Origin: an uncultured Prevotella sp.
Lineage (GTDB): Bacteria; Bacteroidota; Bacteroidia; Bacteroidales; Bacteroidaceae
Assembly: GCA_946404405.1 (NCBI GenBank)
Contig: CAMJDL010000005.1
Location: 56,495 to 120,494 of the forward strand
DNA length: 64,000 nucleotides
Direction of reading: 5' to 3'
Both the position numbers and the translations under genes were made by a program. Below, piece after piece: positions 48,870 through 58,217 of this stretch. How positions within the stretch are numbered: the stretch's first letter is position 1; the number at the start of each line of letters is the position of its first letter. The notes beneath the pieces were generated by a model that did no database searches, was not told where the DNA came from, and saw only the letters and a program-made list of their open reading frames with translations.

Positions 48870-50954
48870 TTATTCTATCTCTCCCTTTTTCTCAGTGTTT
48901 GCCTCTTTCTTTTCAGTAGGATAGCTGATACGGGTATGATAGACGGTCTTCAACTTCTCGATGAGCACAGTCTTGGCATACTGGATGTCACGGAAGGTGA
49001 TTGGACATTCGCGGAAGTAACCTTCAGTAACCTGCGAGTCGATGATCCTCTCTACCAACTGACGTATGGATTGTTCTGTATAGTCAGGCAGTGAACGTGA
49101 AGCCGCCTCGACGGCATCAGCCATCATCAGACAAGCCTGCTCGCGTGTAAAAGGATTAGGTCCTGGATAGGTGAACAGCAAGTCGTCAACGGGTTCATCG
49201 GGATGTTCGTTGTTGTAACGAATATAGAAGAACTTAGCTTTGCCCTGTCCGTGGTGGGTCGAGATAAATTCACGAATCACCTGAGGCAGATCGTATTTGT
49301 CAGCCATCTTCAGTCCTTCTGTCACATGGCTGATAATAATCTGGGCACTCTCAATGTCGGTCAGCATCTCATGAGGATCAATACCCGACTGGTTCTCTGT
49401 AAAGTAGATAGGATTGGATAGTTTGCCAATATCGTGATACAGGGCGCCGGTACGTACCAGCTGGGCCTTGGCACCTATCTTGTTGGCAATCTCGCCAGCC
49501 AGGTTGGCCACCTGAATAGAGTGGTTGAAGGTACCTGGTGCCACCTCACTCATCTTACGGAGTACCTCATTGTTGGTGTTCGACAGTTCGATGAGTGTGA
49601 TGTCGCTGGTGAATCCGAAGGCCTTTTCAATCAAATAGAGTAGGGGATAGCCAAAGAGCATGGCAATACCGTTGACAGCCAGATAGTTGTAGGTGGAATA
49701 GTCAATCTGCGACAAAGCATCGGCACGCATCCAGTCGCATGCCAAATTCACGCCCATTGCTACTGCCGTAACAATAAGTGCCGTCTTAAACAACTGCGAA
49801 CGCTGGCTGAGTTCACGTAGCGAACTGATGGCTACCAATCCGGCTATGGTCTCTACGGCTATGAACTCAAAGGGGTGTTGCAACATCACAGCACATATCA
49901 GCACCATAGTGAAGTGGGTCATGAAAGCTGTTCGCGAGTCCATAAACACACGGATGAATATTGGCACCATCGCGTAGGGCAGGATATATACATGGATAAA
50001 TGTGTTACGCATAAAGAGTGCTGTAGCCACGGCAAATAAGACAATGAGAGCGTAAAGCATCAAAATGCTGCGGGGCTTGTCGAAATAATCAATGCGGTAG
50101 AGGCTCAGATAGACCGTGAAGCATATCATAATGATAGTCACATACAATATCTGCCCTGTAAGTGATATCTGGTTTTGCGTGATATCTTCATTACGTCGCT
50201 CGTTTTCCTGCTTGAACGATTCTACGATGCGATAGGTCTTTTCTGTCACGATCTCACCACGACCCACGATTTTCTGTCCTTTCTGCACTAAACCGCTGGC
50301 CAAGGCAATACCTGACAGTATTTCGTCGCGACTTGCTTCTGAGCGTTCTCTATCGTAGATGAGGTTAGGCATGATATAGTCGTTCAGGTTGCAACGCTTC
50401 AGAATGTTACGCTGAGGGGCCAGCTTTGGGTCTATAAACAGCTGCTCATAAGCTGTCTTGGGCGAATATACCTCTTGAATACTGACGCTGGCAGCCTCGT
50501 TGCCGTTGACCAAACGGATGGTCTTAGACGTGTCGTTGCGCAATTCGCTATATTCCTTTTGCTCCATGATACCTTGGTCATAAAGGCTATGGAGACGATT
50601 GGAAATGAAAAAAAGATAGTCGGCTGGCAGACCGGGAATACCCTGCCCATAGTCGTTCATGAATTTATGCACCATCTGCGTTCCTATCTCCTTATTAAAT
50701 TTGTAATAAGGCTCGAATTCACGCAGCACACTATCGCGTTCAGCCTTGATAGCGGCTTCTGACTTATAGACTGGGAAGTCGTAGGGGGCCGTGAAGTCGG
50801 CATACTTCCAGGGTTTACCTGTTTCTACATGGAAATAGGTACGACTGTCTCGTGGCATCGACCATACCACAATAGCTACAGAGGCTATCACTAAGGTTAT
50901 TCTTATTAACATCCGACGCCAATAAGGGTCTTTGATGACATTAAAAGTACTCAT
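48870..50954 (-). CDS. 7TM-HD family phosphohydrolase (PgpH-like c-di-AMP phosphodiesterase)
   Basis: A 694-residue membrane enzyme. The start is the ATG at MSTFNVIK, 13 codons inside the ORF-track frame, because the -7 element TATCTTTG lies between the two. An N-terminal transmembrane helix is followed by the extracytoplasmic 7TMR-HDED region (about residues 55-270), about seven hydrophobic helices, and an HD domain with 'GTFNHSIQVANLAGEIANKI' and 'GALYHDIGKL' (HD pair), then 'IISHVTEG' and 'HHGQGKAKFF'. Relatives degrade cyclic di-AMP. The C-terminus is a Lys/Glu-rich tail (TEKKEANTEKKGEIE). No diadenylate cyclase gene is in the window. Confidence 0.9.
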   Translation of the reverse strand: MSTFNVIKDPYWRRMLIRITLVIASVAIVVWSMPRDSRTYFHVETGKPWKYADFTAPYDFPVYKSEAAIKAERDSVLREFEPYYKFNKEIGTQMVHKFMNDYGQGIPGLPADYLFFISNRLHSLYDQGIMEQKEYSELRNDTSKTIRLVNGNEAASVSIQEVYSPKTAYEQLFIDPKLAPQRNILKRCNLNDYIMPNLIYDRERSEASRDEILSGIALASGLVQKGQKIVGRGEIVTEKTYRIVESFKQENERRNEDITQNQISLTGQILYVTIIMICFTVYLSLYRIDYFDKPRSILMLYALIVLFAVATALFMRNTFIHVYILPYAMVPIFIRVFMDSRTAFMTHFTMVLICAVMLQHPFEFIAVETIAGLVAISSLRELSQRSQLFKTALIVTAVAMGVNLACDWMRADALSQIDYSTYNYLAVNGIAMLFGYPLLYLIEKAFGFTSDITLIELSNTNNEVLRKMSEVAPGTFNHSIQVANLAGEIANKIGAKAQLVRTGALYHDIGKLSNPIYFTENQSGIDPHEMLTDIESAQIIISHVTEGLKMADKYDLPQVIREFISTHHGQGKAKFFYIRYNNEHPDEPVDDLLFTYPGPNPFTREQACLMMADAVEAASRSLPDYTEQSIRQLVERIIDSQVTEGYFRECPITFRDIQYAKTVLIEKLKTVYHTRISYPTEKKEANTEKKGEIE

Positions 50955-50973
50955 GTTCTTAATTAATTTAGTG

Positions 50974-51032
50974 CAAAGATACAAATAATTCATAATTCAT
51001 AATGCATAATTCATAATTATTTAGTAATTTTG
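50974..51032. promoter_or_regulatory. Divergent promoters of HD gene and gltX
   Basis: Minus-strand TATCTTTG (50981-50974) and plus-strand TAATTTTG (51025-51032), separated by ATAATTC-type tandem repeats (50985-51020). Each start codon lies within about 25 bases. Confidence 0.7.
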
Positions 51033-51053
51033 CAGTCAAAATTAACTATTTGC

Positions 51054-52571
51054 ATGACAGAAAGAAGAGTTAGGGTGCGTTTTGCACCCAGTCCCACGGG
51101 GGCATTGCACATCGGAGGAGTACGTACAGCATTGTATAATTATCTGTTCGCCCGTCAGCATGGCGGTGATTTGGTGTTCCGTATTGAGGATACCGATTCC
51201 ACTCGCTTTGTACCAGGTGCCGAAGAGTATATCATAGAGAGTTTCAAGTGGTTGGGCATCCAGTTCGACGAGGGTGTCTCGTTTGGTGGCGACAAGGGTC
51301 CCTACCGTCAGAGTGAGCGTCGCGACATCTATAAGAAGTATGTCAAGCAGTTGCTCGACAACGGTAAGGCCTATATCGCTTTCGACACTCCACAGGAGTT
51401 GGAACAGAAGCGTGCTGAGATTCAGAATTTCCAGTACGACTGTCACACCCGCAGCCAGATGCGCAACTCGTTGACGCTGTCGCAGGACGAGGTCGATGCG
51501 CTGATTGCTTCAGGCCATCAGTACGTAGTCCGCTTCAAGGTTGAGGCTGGTCAGGAGATCCTGGTCAACGACCTCATTCGTGGTGAGGTACGCGTAAAAA
51601 GTGATATCTGCGACGATAAGGTGCTCTATAAGAGTGCCGACGAGTTGCCTACCTACCATTTGGCGAATATCGTCGACGACCATTTGATGGAGATCTCGCA
51701 TGTCATTCGTGGTGAGGAGTGGTTGCCCAGTGCCCCCCTCCATGTCATGCTCTACGAGGCTTTTGGCTGGCAGGACACGATGCCTCAGTTTGCCCACCTG
51801 CCTTTGTTGCTGAAGCCCGATGGCAAGGGTAAGTTGTCGAAGCGTGACGGTGATCGTCTGGGTTTCCCAGTGTTCCCATTAGAGTGGAAAGACCCCAAGA
51901 CTGGCGAGACCTCTCGTGGCTATCGCGAGGACGGATATTTCCCTGAGGCCGTCATTAACTTCCTGGCGCTGTTGGGCTGGAATCCTGGCACCGAACAGGA
52001 AATCTTCTCACTCGACGAGCTTGTTCCCCTGTTCGATATCTCAAAGTGTTCGAAGGCCGGTGCCAAGTTTGCCTACGACAAGGGCATCTGGTTCAACCAC
52101 GAGTATATCCTGATGAAGTCGGCTGACGAGATTGCCCAGCTGTTCTTCCCCATTGTTCAGGAGCATTGCCCTGAGGAAACGTTGGAACGCGTAACAGCTG
52201 TGACGGCTATGATGAAGGACCGTGTCAGTTTCGTGAAGGAGTTGTGGCCTCTGTGCTCGTTCTTCTTTGTGGCTCCTACGGAGTACGACGAGAAGACAGC
52301 TAAGAAACGCTGGAAGGAAGACTCTGCAGCACAGTTGACAGAACTCATCGCAGTGCTCGAAGGTATCGACGACTTCTCGTTGGAGAATCAGGAGCAGATT
52401 GTCCACCAATGGATTGAGCAGAAGGAATATAAGCTGGGTAACATCATGAATGCTTGGCGTCTGACCCTCGTTGGTGAGGGCAAGGGTCCCGGCATGTTCG
52501 ATATCTCCGCATTTCTCGGTAAGGAAGAAACTATTGCCCGTATGAAACGAGCCATAGAAGTATTAGGCTGA
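51054..52571 (+). CDS. gltX: Glutamyl-tRNA synthetase
   Basis: A 505-residue class I synthetase. I use the ATG at [10 protein letters not shown]. The ORF-track start 24 bases earlier falls in the promoter. The HIGH-type motif is '[20 protein letters not shown]' at residues 10-29 and the KMSKS-type motif is '[12 protein letters not shown]' near residue 265. '[19 protein letters not shown]' and '[20 protein letters not shown]' complete the catalytic domain. The C-terminal anticodon-binding domain follows. The stop codon shares one base with the start of waaA (TGATG), so the two are co-translated. Confidence 0.97.
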   Translation: MTERRVRVRFAPSPTGALHIGGVRTALYNYLFARQHGGDLVFRIEDTDSTRFVPGAEEYIIESFKWLGIQFDEGVSFGGDKGPYRQSERRDIYKKYVKQLLDNGKAYIAFDTPQELEQKRAEIQNFQYDCHTRSQMRNSLTLSQDEVDALIASGHQYVVRFKVEAGQEILVNDLIRGEVRVKSDICDDKVLYKSADELPTYHLANIVDDHLMEISHVIRGEEWLPSAPLHVMLYEAFGWQDTMPQFAHLPLLLKPDGKGKLSKRDGDRLGFPVFPLEWKDPKTGETSRGYREDGYFPEAVINFLALLGWNPGTEQEIFSLDELVPLFDISKCSKAGAKFAYDKGIWFNHEYILMKSADEIAQLFFPIVQEHCPEETLERVTAVTAMMKDRVSFVKELWPLCSFFFVAPTEYDEKTAKKRWKEDSAAQLTELIAVLEGIDDFSLENQEQIVHQWIEQKEYKLGNIMNAWRLTLVGEGKGPGMFDISAFLGKEETIARMKRAIEVLG

Positions 52572-53821
52572 TGTATAACATTATTATTTACATTTACCAG
52601 TTAGGCGTCATCATTGCAAGCCTTTTCAATGAGAAGGTGCGTAAGATGTGGCGTGGAGAACGTGAGGCTATCCGTATTCTGAAAGAGAAGGTAGACCCCA
52701 ATGCCCGTTATGTTTGGTTCCATGCTGCCTCGCTGGGTGAGTTTGAGCAAGGGCGTCCACTGATGGAGCAACTTCGTCGTGACCATCCTGAATACAAGAT
52801 TCTGCTCACCTTCTTCTCACCTTCCGGCTATGAGGTGCGCAAGAATTACGAGGGTGCCGATATCATCTGCTATCTGCCACTCGACACCATTACCAACGCC
52901 CGTCGCTTCCTGCGTACCATCCGTCCTGTGATGGCGTTCTTCATTAAGTACGAGTTCTGGTATAACTACCTGCATATTCTGAGTCATCGTGATGTGCCCG
53001 TCTATAGCGTCAGCAGCATCTTCCGCCCAAGTCAGGTGTTCTTCCGCTGGTATGGTCGCCAATACAGTCATGTACTCAAATGCTTCACCCGTTTCTATGT
53101 ACAGAACGAGGTCAGTCGCGAACTGTTGGCCACTATTGGCGTCACGGATGTCACCGTCGTGGGCGACACCCGCTTCGACCGTGTACTGCAAATCAAGGCT
53201 GCTGCCAAACAACTCCCCATCATCGAACAGTTCAAGGGCTCTTCCAAATGCTTTATCGCAGGTTCTTCGTGGCAGCCCGACGAGGAAATCTTTATTCCTT
53301 TCTTCAACGACCACAAGGACTGGAAGCTCATCATTGCTCCCCACGTCATTGCCGAAGAACACCTCCAGCAGATTGAGAAAATGTTGGTTGGCCGAAAGGT
53401 GGTGCGTTATACCCAAATGAGTGCGGAAGCAAATTCTTCACTCTTCACTCTTCACTCTTCACTTCAAGACGCCAACGTCTTGATTATCGACTGCTTCGGC
53501 TTGCTATCCAGCATCTATGGTTATGCCGATGTTACCTATGTGGGCGGTGGTTTTGGTGTGGGCATCCATAATACGCTGGAGGCTGCCGTTTGGGACGTTC
53601 CCGTCATCTTTGGTCCCAACAACGAGCGATTCCAGGAGGCCCAGGGCTTGAAGACCTGTGGTGGTGGACAGGAGATTCACAATGCTGATGACTTCCAGCG
53701 CATTATGCAGCGCTTTATTGACGACCCCGAAGCTATTGCAGAGGCTGGCCGTCAGTCAGGTAAGTTTGTTGAGCAGATGACAGGTGCCACCAGCAAAATC
53801 TTGTCAGACGTCAAACTGTAA
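52571..53821 (+). CDS. waaA: 3-deoxy-D-manno-octulosonic acid (Kdo) transferase
   Basis: A 416-residue glycosyltransferase that adds Kdo from CMP-Kdo to lipid A precursor at the inner membrane. The hydrophobic N-terminus (about 18 residues) anchors the protein. 'RYVWFHAASLGEFEQGRPL' contains the family catalytic Glu. 'YSVSSIFRPSQVFFRWYG' and 'GDTRFDRVLQI' follow. The C-terminal donor site has 'YVGGGFGVGIHNTLEAAVW' and 'PVIFGPNNERFQEA'. A loop near residue 295 (NSSLFTLHSSLQ) is encoded by a CACTCTT-type tandem repeat. The gene overlaps gltX by one base. Confidence 0.95.
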   Translation: MYNIIIYIYQLGVIIASLFNEKVRKMWRGEREAIRILKEKVDPNARYVWFHAASLGEFEQGRPLMEQLRRDHPEYKILLTFFSPSGYEVRKNYEGADIICYLPLDTITNARRFLRTIRPVMAFFIKYEFWYNYLHILSHRDVPVYSVSSIFRPSQVFFRWYGRQYSHVLKCFTRFYVQNEVSRELLATIGVTDVTVVGDTRFDRVLQIKAAAKQLPIIEQFKGSSKCFIAGSSWQPDEEIFIPFFNDHKDWKLIIAPHVIAEEHLQQIEKMLVGRKVVRYTQMSAEANSSLFTLHSSLQDANVLIIDCFGLLSSIYGYADVTYVGGGFGVGIHNTLEAAVWDVPVIFGPNNERFQEAQGLKTCGGGQEIHNADDFQRIMQRFIDDPEAIAEAGRQSGKFVEQMTGATSKILSDVKL

Positions 53822-53827
53822 GTATCC

Positions 53828-53872
53828 TCTCACCTTTCACCTCATATTTCTCACCTATTACTTCTCACCTCT
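53828..53872. repeat. TCTCACCT-type tandem repeat
   Basis: Imperfect units of CTCACCT/TTCACCT/CTCACCTATT between the convergent waaA and subtilase genes. Confidence 0.75.
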
Positions 53873-56072
53873 AGAATCTTACGAGTTGTGAGCCTGTAAC
53901 GGTTTGGTCTTTACCTGTCAGTTGGACGGCATAGATGCCATTCGACTTGATTGGCAAGGGAAGTGTCATTTCTATAGCGGTAGGTGTGAACCACTGGCGA
54001 TGGAGCAATGCACCCGATGTGGCATAGACGCTGAGCAGGATGGGTGCTGAGGGCTTTTGGGCGAACTGCAGTTGAAGTTGTCCGTTACGGACGCCGATTC
54101 TAACGCCTTGTGGCTGGTGGTGGCTCAGCTTCAGGATGCCAGTGATGCCGAGGATGTCGAGCAGACCTTTATAGGCATCTATCTCACCATATCCATACAG
54201 GTTGTTGGGGTATGTCAGTTCTTCCTCTGGATGTTTGCAGGTACGTTGCAGAATGCCACGGATATCGTCGGGCGTCAAAGTCGGTTTAGCCTGAAGCCAG
54301 AGCGCAATAGTACCTGCCACGACTGGTGCCGACATGGAGGTGCCGGTATTCATTCCCCAGATGTATGTGCGTCCGTCAATGTCGAAACGTTTCACATGAT
54401 TGCTGGTCGCATCAGGATTTTTCTCAAAGTATTGACTGCTGAGTGACGAGACGATGTTTTTGCCTGGTGCAGTCACGTCGGGTTTTGTCCTTCCGTCCAT
54501 CGTGGGACCTACTGACGAGTACCACGACAAGTGGCCAGTCTCTGGATCATAGGCATCGCTAATTCTATTACCATTGATGTTGGTGTATGACTGGCGGTGC
54601 GACGTGCTACCCACTGTGATGATATTTTCGAAACATCCTGGCGACAACACATTATGACTCTTTTCCGCAGCATTCCACCGTATGTCTGTATCGTAGTTGC
54701 CAAAGCTACATGTTGAACTGCCGAAGACTTCTGTTTCGCTGTCTGCCCCCTCAATGACCAAAGCTAAATGTTCCAGATTGTTGAACGCATGGTTGGCAGA
54801 TAGCTGTATCTGATAGATAGTTTTACCCTCGATGAATGGTGTTTGGTATCTGTAGATGCTGACGGCACAGGTGTCCTCACTCATAAATAATGTGTCGATG
54901 AGCATGTCGTCCTCCCATCTGTCATTATCCATCGGCAGACGTAATTCTTGGTCTATGACATCTTTGTCTTGATAGGCAATCAGTCTGATGACGGAATGGC
55001 CGTCTGACACCAGCCTGTAGCTGGCCGAAGGACGGAAGACTCTGATAAAACTGCCTGTATGTTCAACGCCCAAAGGCTTTTGGAAGTATGTCATTTCCTG
55101 GCGCTCGTTGCCTGCTGATGCTACCAGTATGTGGCCTGGTCCTACCAGACGACTGAGGAAGATGTTGAACAGGTAGTCGTCTTCGTCCATATAGGGCGTG
55201 TATCCCTCGCTGAACGATACCACGCAGGGCTTCTGTTGACTATCGGCATAGTCGAAGAGATATTTGAATCCCAGGGCATCTGTTGCTGTGGTATAGAGGT
55301 AATAGTCGGCCTTGTCGATGAATGCCGTATCAGCAGTCACCGCATTAGCTACCAGACAGATGTCGCTTTCCCAAGCCACACCACGATAGGGTGAGTCGTA
55401 GCCGCTGCCTGCAGCAATACCTGCGGTGTGGGTGCCGTGGCTTTGCTCGTAACCGTCCGTCGAGCACTGTCTCGACAGGATGTCCTCTGCTGTCGTCCAT
55501 TCACTGCCTACTGGGTGACGCTCTTTGTCTGCATTAGGGGCTATATGGTCCCAGAAGGCCTTGATACGGTATTTGCTCAGCGTTGTGTCGTTGAAGAACG
55601 TAGGGTGTGTCAGGTCAAAGCCTACGTCCATCAGTCCCATAACGACGCCCCGACCGGTAAAAGCAGGATGTTCGGCGGTCTGCTCGTAGAGGGGTAGCAG
55701 GTTGGTGATGACGGGTACGGTGTCCATCGTTGGACGGCCCTTGTCGTTAGCTTCCACACGCAGCACCGTGGGTTGCTGCGACAGAGAGTCTATCTTGTCT
55801 AAGGGGACGGTGACAATAGCGATGTCACCTAATTGGGCATATTTCTTACAATCATACCGTGTCAGCAACTCGTCGTCCACACTGTCTTTCATCTGTACAA
55901 AGACGGTGACGAGCATGCTGACGGCCTCAGCCCTGCGCCCATTCTGTGGCTTTGATTCCTGTCTGATGGCATTCTCCAACCATGCAGACAGACGCCCATT
56001 ACGGGTCTGTGCGCTAACGCTTATGACAAGCATCAGCAATAGCGTGGCTATATATCGTGGAAGATGTCTCAT
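53871..56072 (-). CDS. Secreted S8 subtilisin-family peptidase with C-terminal sorting domain
   Basis: A 733-residue exported serine protease. After the signal peptide ('LLLMLVISVSAQ') and a propeptide-like region, the catalytic Asp is in 'VVMGLMDVGFDLTHP', the His in 'QSHGTHTAGIAAGSG' and the Ser in 'GTSMSAPVVAGTIAL'. A beta insert of about 170 residues lies between His and Ser. The C-terminal 75 residues ('SVYATSGALLHRQW', 'NGIYAVQLTGKDQ', ending 'GSQLVRF') resemble a type A sorting domain, which would send the protein through the type IX system encoded at 34.4-40.7 kb. A promoter with a very short leader precedes it. Confidence 0.88.
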   Translation of the reverse strand: MRHLPRYIATLLLMLVISVSAQTRNGRLSAWLENAIRQESKPQNGRRAEAVSMLVTVFVQMKDSVDDELLTRYDCKKYAQLGDIAIVTVPLDKIDSLSQQPTVLRVEANDKGRPTMDTVPVITNLLPLYEQTAEHPAFTGRGVVMGLMDVGFDLTHPTFFNDTTLSKYRIKAFWDHIAPNADKERHPVGSEWTTAEDILSRQCSTDGYEQSHGTHTAGIAAGSGYDSPYRGVAWESDICLVANAVTADTAFIDKADYYLYTTATDALGFKYLFDYADSQQKPCVVSFSEGYTPYMDEDDYLFNIFLSRLVGPGHILVASAGNERQEMTYFQKPLGVEHTGSFIRVFRPSASYRLVSDGHSVIRLIAYQDKDVIDQELRLPMDNDRWEDDMLIDTLFMSEDTCAVSIYRYQTPFIEGKTIYQIQLSANHAFNNLEHLALVIEGADSETEVFGSSTCSFGNYDTDIRWNAAEKSHNVLSPGCFENIITVGSTSHRQSYTNINGNRISDAYDPETGHLSWYSSVGPTMDGRTKPDVTAPGKNIVSSLSSQYFEKNPDATSNHVKRFDIDGRTYIWGMNTGTSMSAPVVAGTIALWLQAKPTLTPDDIRGILQRTCKHPEEELTYPNNLYGYGEIDAYKGLLDILGITGILKLSHHQPQGVRIGVRNGQLQLQFAQKPSAPILLSVYATSGALLHRQWFTPTAIEMTLPLPIKSNGIYAVQLTGKDQTVTGSQLVRF

Positions 56073-56076
56073 GTTG

Positions 56077-56135
56077 CAAAATTACAAATTATTTTGAATT
56101 ATGCATTATAAATTATGAATAATTTTGTAACTTTG
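56077..56135. promoter_or_regulatory. Divergent promoters of subtilase and AsmA-like genes
   Basis: Minus-strand TAATTTTG (56084-56077) lies 4 bases before the subtilase ATG. Plus-strand TAACTTTG (56128-56135) lies 35 bases before the AsmA-like ATG. Confidence 0.65.
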
Positions 56136-56170
56136 CGGCAAAATTACTACTCCATACAAAATATTTGATT

Positions 56171-58177
56171 ATGAAAACAGCACTGAAAGTATTTGGATGT
56201 GTAGTTGCCGCCTGCCTGTTGCTGATGGTGGGGACAGTATTGGTGTTGAATACGGATACCTTCCAGAACAAGATGCTCAAACGTGCCACCAGCATGCTGT
56301 CAGACAAGTTGCAGACGCGTGTCGAGATAGACAGTATCAGCATCGGACTCTTTTCACAGAAGGTCAATCTCTATGGCTTGGATATCGAGGACCTGCAGCA
56401 TCGTAAGATGTTTCAGCTTGACCATTTGGCTGTCAGCGTGAAGTTGTTGCCCCTGCTGCGCAACGAGGTGCGTATCACGAATGCCTCTATCGATGGCGTC
56501 AGGGCACAACTCTATAAACCTAAGCCCGACTCTGCTGCCAACTATCAGTTTGTGATCGATGCGTTCAAAAAGGACTCTACGGAATCACGTGACAAAGAAG
56601 TATCGAAAGAAGACAAGGAAAAGAAGAAACTGACACTCAACCTCCATAAACTGTCGTTGAGCAAAATTGACGTCATCTATAACGACCAGGCTTACAAGTT
56701 GCAAAGCCTGCTGTACAAGAAAAAAGGGAAAGACAAGCATAATGCCACCATCTCCGACCTTCAACGTTCGTGGGTGAGTCATACCAAGAAAGGCGACATC
56801 GACAATCGCCTCACGGTGAGCAGTGTGCTGTTGACGGACGACGGCACCAAACGTCAGGCTACCATCGACGGCATACATTTCGTAACCGACAATCACCAAC
56901 CGCGTAAAAATAAGGGGAAACCCAATCGGGGGGCCTTCGATGCAGGCCATCTCGACATCGAGGCAACCCTTAAAGCCGATATCCAGAGTATTCAGGGCGA
57001 CAGCGTTGTGGCAACGATTACCCAGTGTAATGCGCTCGACAAAGGCTCGGGACTGACGCTTAAGTCGCTAACCTCCAAAGTATTGGTCGCTAAGGGCGTG
57101 GCCACGCTCAACGATGTCGTTATCCAAATGCCCAACACGCAACTGAAGATAGCCAACGCCACCGTCCAGCTGCCTAACAAAAAGCTGGAGCGCCCTCTTG
57201 AATTCTCTACCTCTCCTATCATGGGACGTGTCATACTGAAGGATATTGCACGTCCGTTCTCGCCTACGCTGTCTGGCTTCACGATTCCCTTGTCGTTACG
57301 TGTCAATTTCAGTGGCAATGCCGAGCAACTGACGTTCCAGAATGTCTTTGTAAGTACACAGGACAAACTGCTGACTATCAGTGCAAATGGCAGTATTTCC
57401 GGGCTAAAGGACAAGCATGACCTCAATGTTCGTTTCCATGTCAACAAGATGACGGCACAGGGTAATATCAAGGAACGTATCATCAACCAGTTCCCTGTCA
57501 AGAAGTTCATGATGAAACAGCTGAACAATCTGGGAACCATTCGCTATACGGGCGACTTCAGCGTGTTGTATAAGAAGGAGACATTCCAGGGACTGCTTAA
57601 TACGGCAGCAGGAAATGTCAACTTCAATTTCAGCCTCGACGAGCTTAACAAATACGTCTATGGCACGGCCCGTACCGATTCCTTTATGCTGGGCAAGGTG
57701 ATGGAAATGCCCGATATTGGTATGATAGCCTGCAAGGCCAATTTCAAGTTCGACATCTCCAAGCCCCGTACAGCCAAGATGCGCCAGCAAAAGGGTGGTA
57801 AACTGCCTATCGGAGAGGTCGATGCAGAGGTCTATGAGGCTAAATACAAAAAGGTAAAGGTGTGCAATGTCGTGGCCGATATGAAGAGCGATGGCGCTGT
57901 AGCCGAAGGTAATCTCACCATGAAGGGCGGACGCATCGACGTACTCTGTGGCTTCTCCTTTACCAATACCAACGAGATGCGCAAGACCAAGATCAAGCCA
58001 GGCATCCGCTTCCATAAGCTATCAGAAGAACGAAAAGCAGAAAAGGCCGAGCAAAAAGCCGCCAAACGCGCTGAAAAAGAAGAGCAGAAAGCCGCCAAAC
58101 GCGCTGAAAAGGAGGAACGTAAACGACAAAAAGCTCAAGAAAAGGCTGCAAAAAAAGCTGCTAAGGCTGATGCCTAA
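56171..58177 (+). CDS. AsmA-like membrane-anchored protein
   Basis: A 668-residue protein. I use the ATG at MKTALKVFG and not the TTG two codons upstream. One N-terminal transmembrane helix ('GCVVAACLLLMVGTVLVLN') is followed by the AsmA/TamB-type start 'LQTRVEIDSISIGLFSQKVN' and 'GLDIEDLQHRKMFQLDHLAV', then a long beta-rich region typical of proteins that bridge the inner and outer membranes and carry lipids. The C-terminal 60 residues are Lys/Ala/Glu-rich with repeats of EQKAAKRAEKE, an unusual charged tail. It has its own promoter and no operon partner. The lipid-transport role is a family-level inference. Confidence 0.75.
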   Translation: MKTALKVFGCVVAACLLLMVGTVLVLNTDTFQNKMLKRATSMLSDKLQTRVEIDSISIGLFSQKVNLYGLDIEDLQHRKMFQLDHLAVSVKLLPLLRNEVRITNASIDGVRAQLYKPKPDSAANYQFVIDAFKKDSTESRDKEVSKEDKEKKKLTLNLHKLSLSKIDVIYNDQAYKLQSLLYKKKGKDKHNATISDLQRSWVSHTKKGDIDNRLTVSSVLLTDDGTKRQATIDGIHFVTDNHQPRKNKGKPNRGAFDAGHLDIEATLKADIQSIQGDSVVATITQCNALDKGSGLTLKSLTSKVLVAKGVATLNDVVIQMPNTQLKIANATVQLPNKKLERPLEFSTSPIMGRVILKDIARPFSPTLSGFTIPLSLRVNFSGNAEQLTFQNVFVSTQDKLLTISANGSISGLKDKHDLNVRFHVNKMTAQGNIKERIINQFPVKKFMMKQLNNLGTIRYTGDFSVLYKKETFQGLLNTAAGNVNFNFSLDELNKYVYGTARTDSFMLGKVMEMPDIGMIACKANFKFDISKPRTAKMRQQKGGKLPIGEVDAEVYEAKYKKVKVCNVVADMKSDGAVAEGNLTMKGGRIDVLCGFSFTNTNEMRKTKIKPGIRFHKLSEERKAEKAEQKAAKRAEKEEQKAAKRAEKEERKRQKAQEKAAKKAAKADA

Positions 58178-58217
58178 GCAGCTAAAAGACTGAGCGTGAA
58201 GCTAATAAACAAAAACT

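Noticed and set aside
56585-56950. Minus-strand ORF inside the AsmA-like gene
   Set aside because: It is an antisense shadow without start context or family features.
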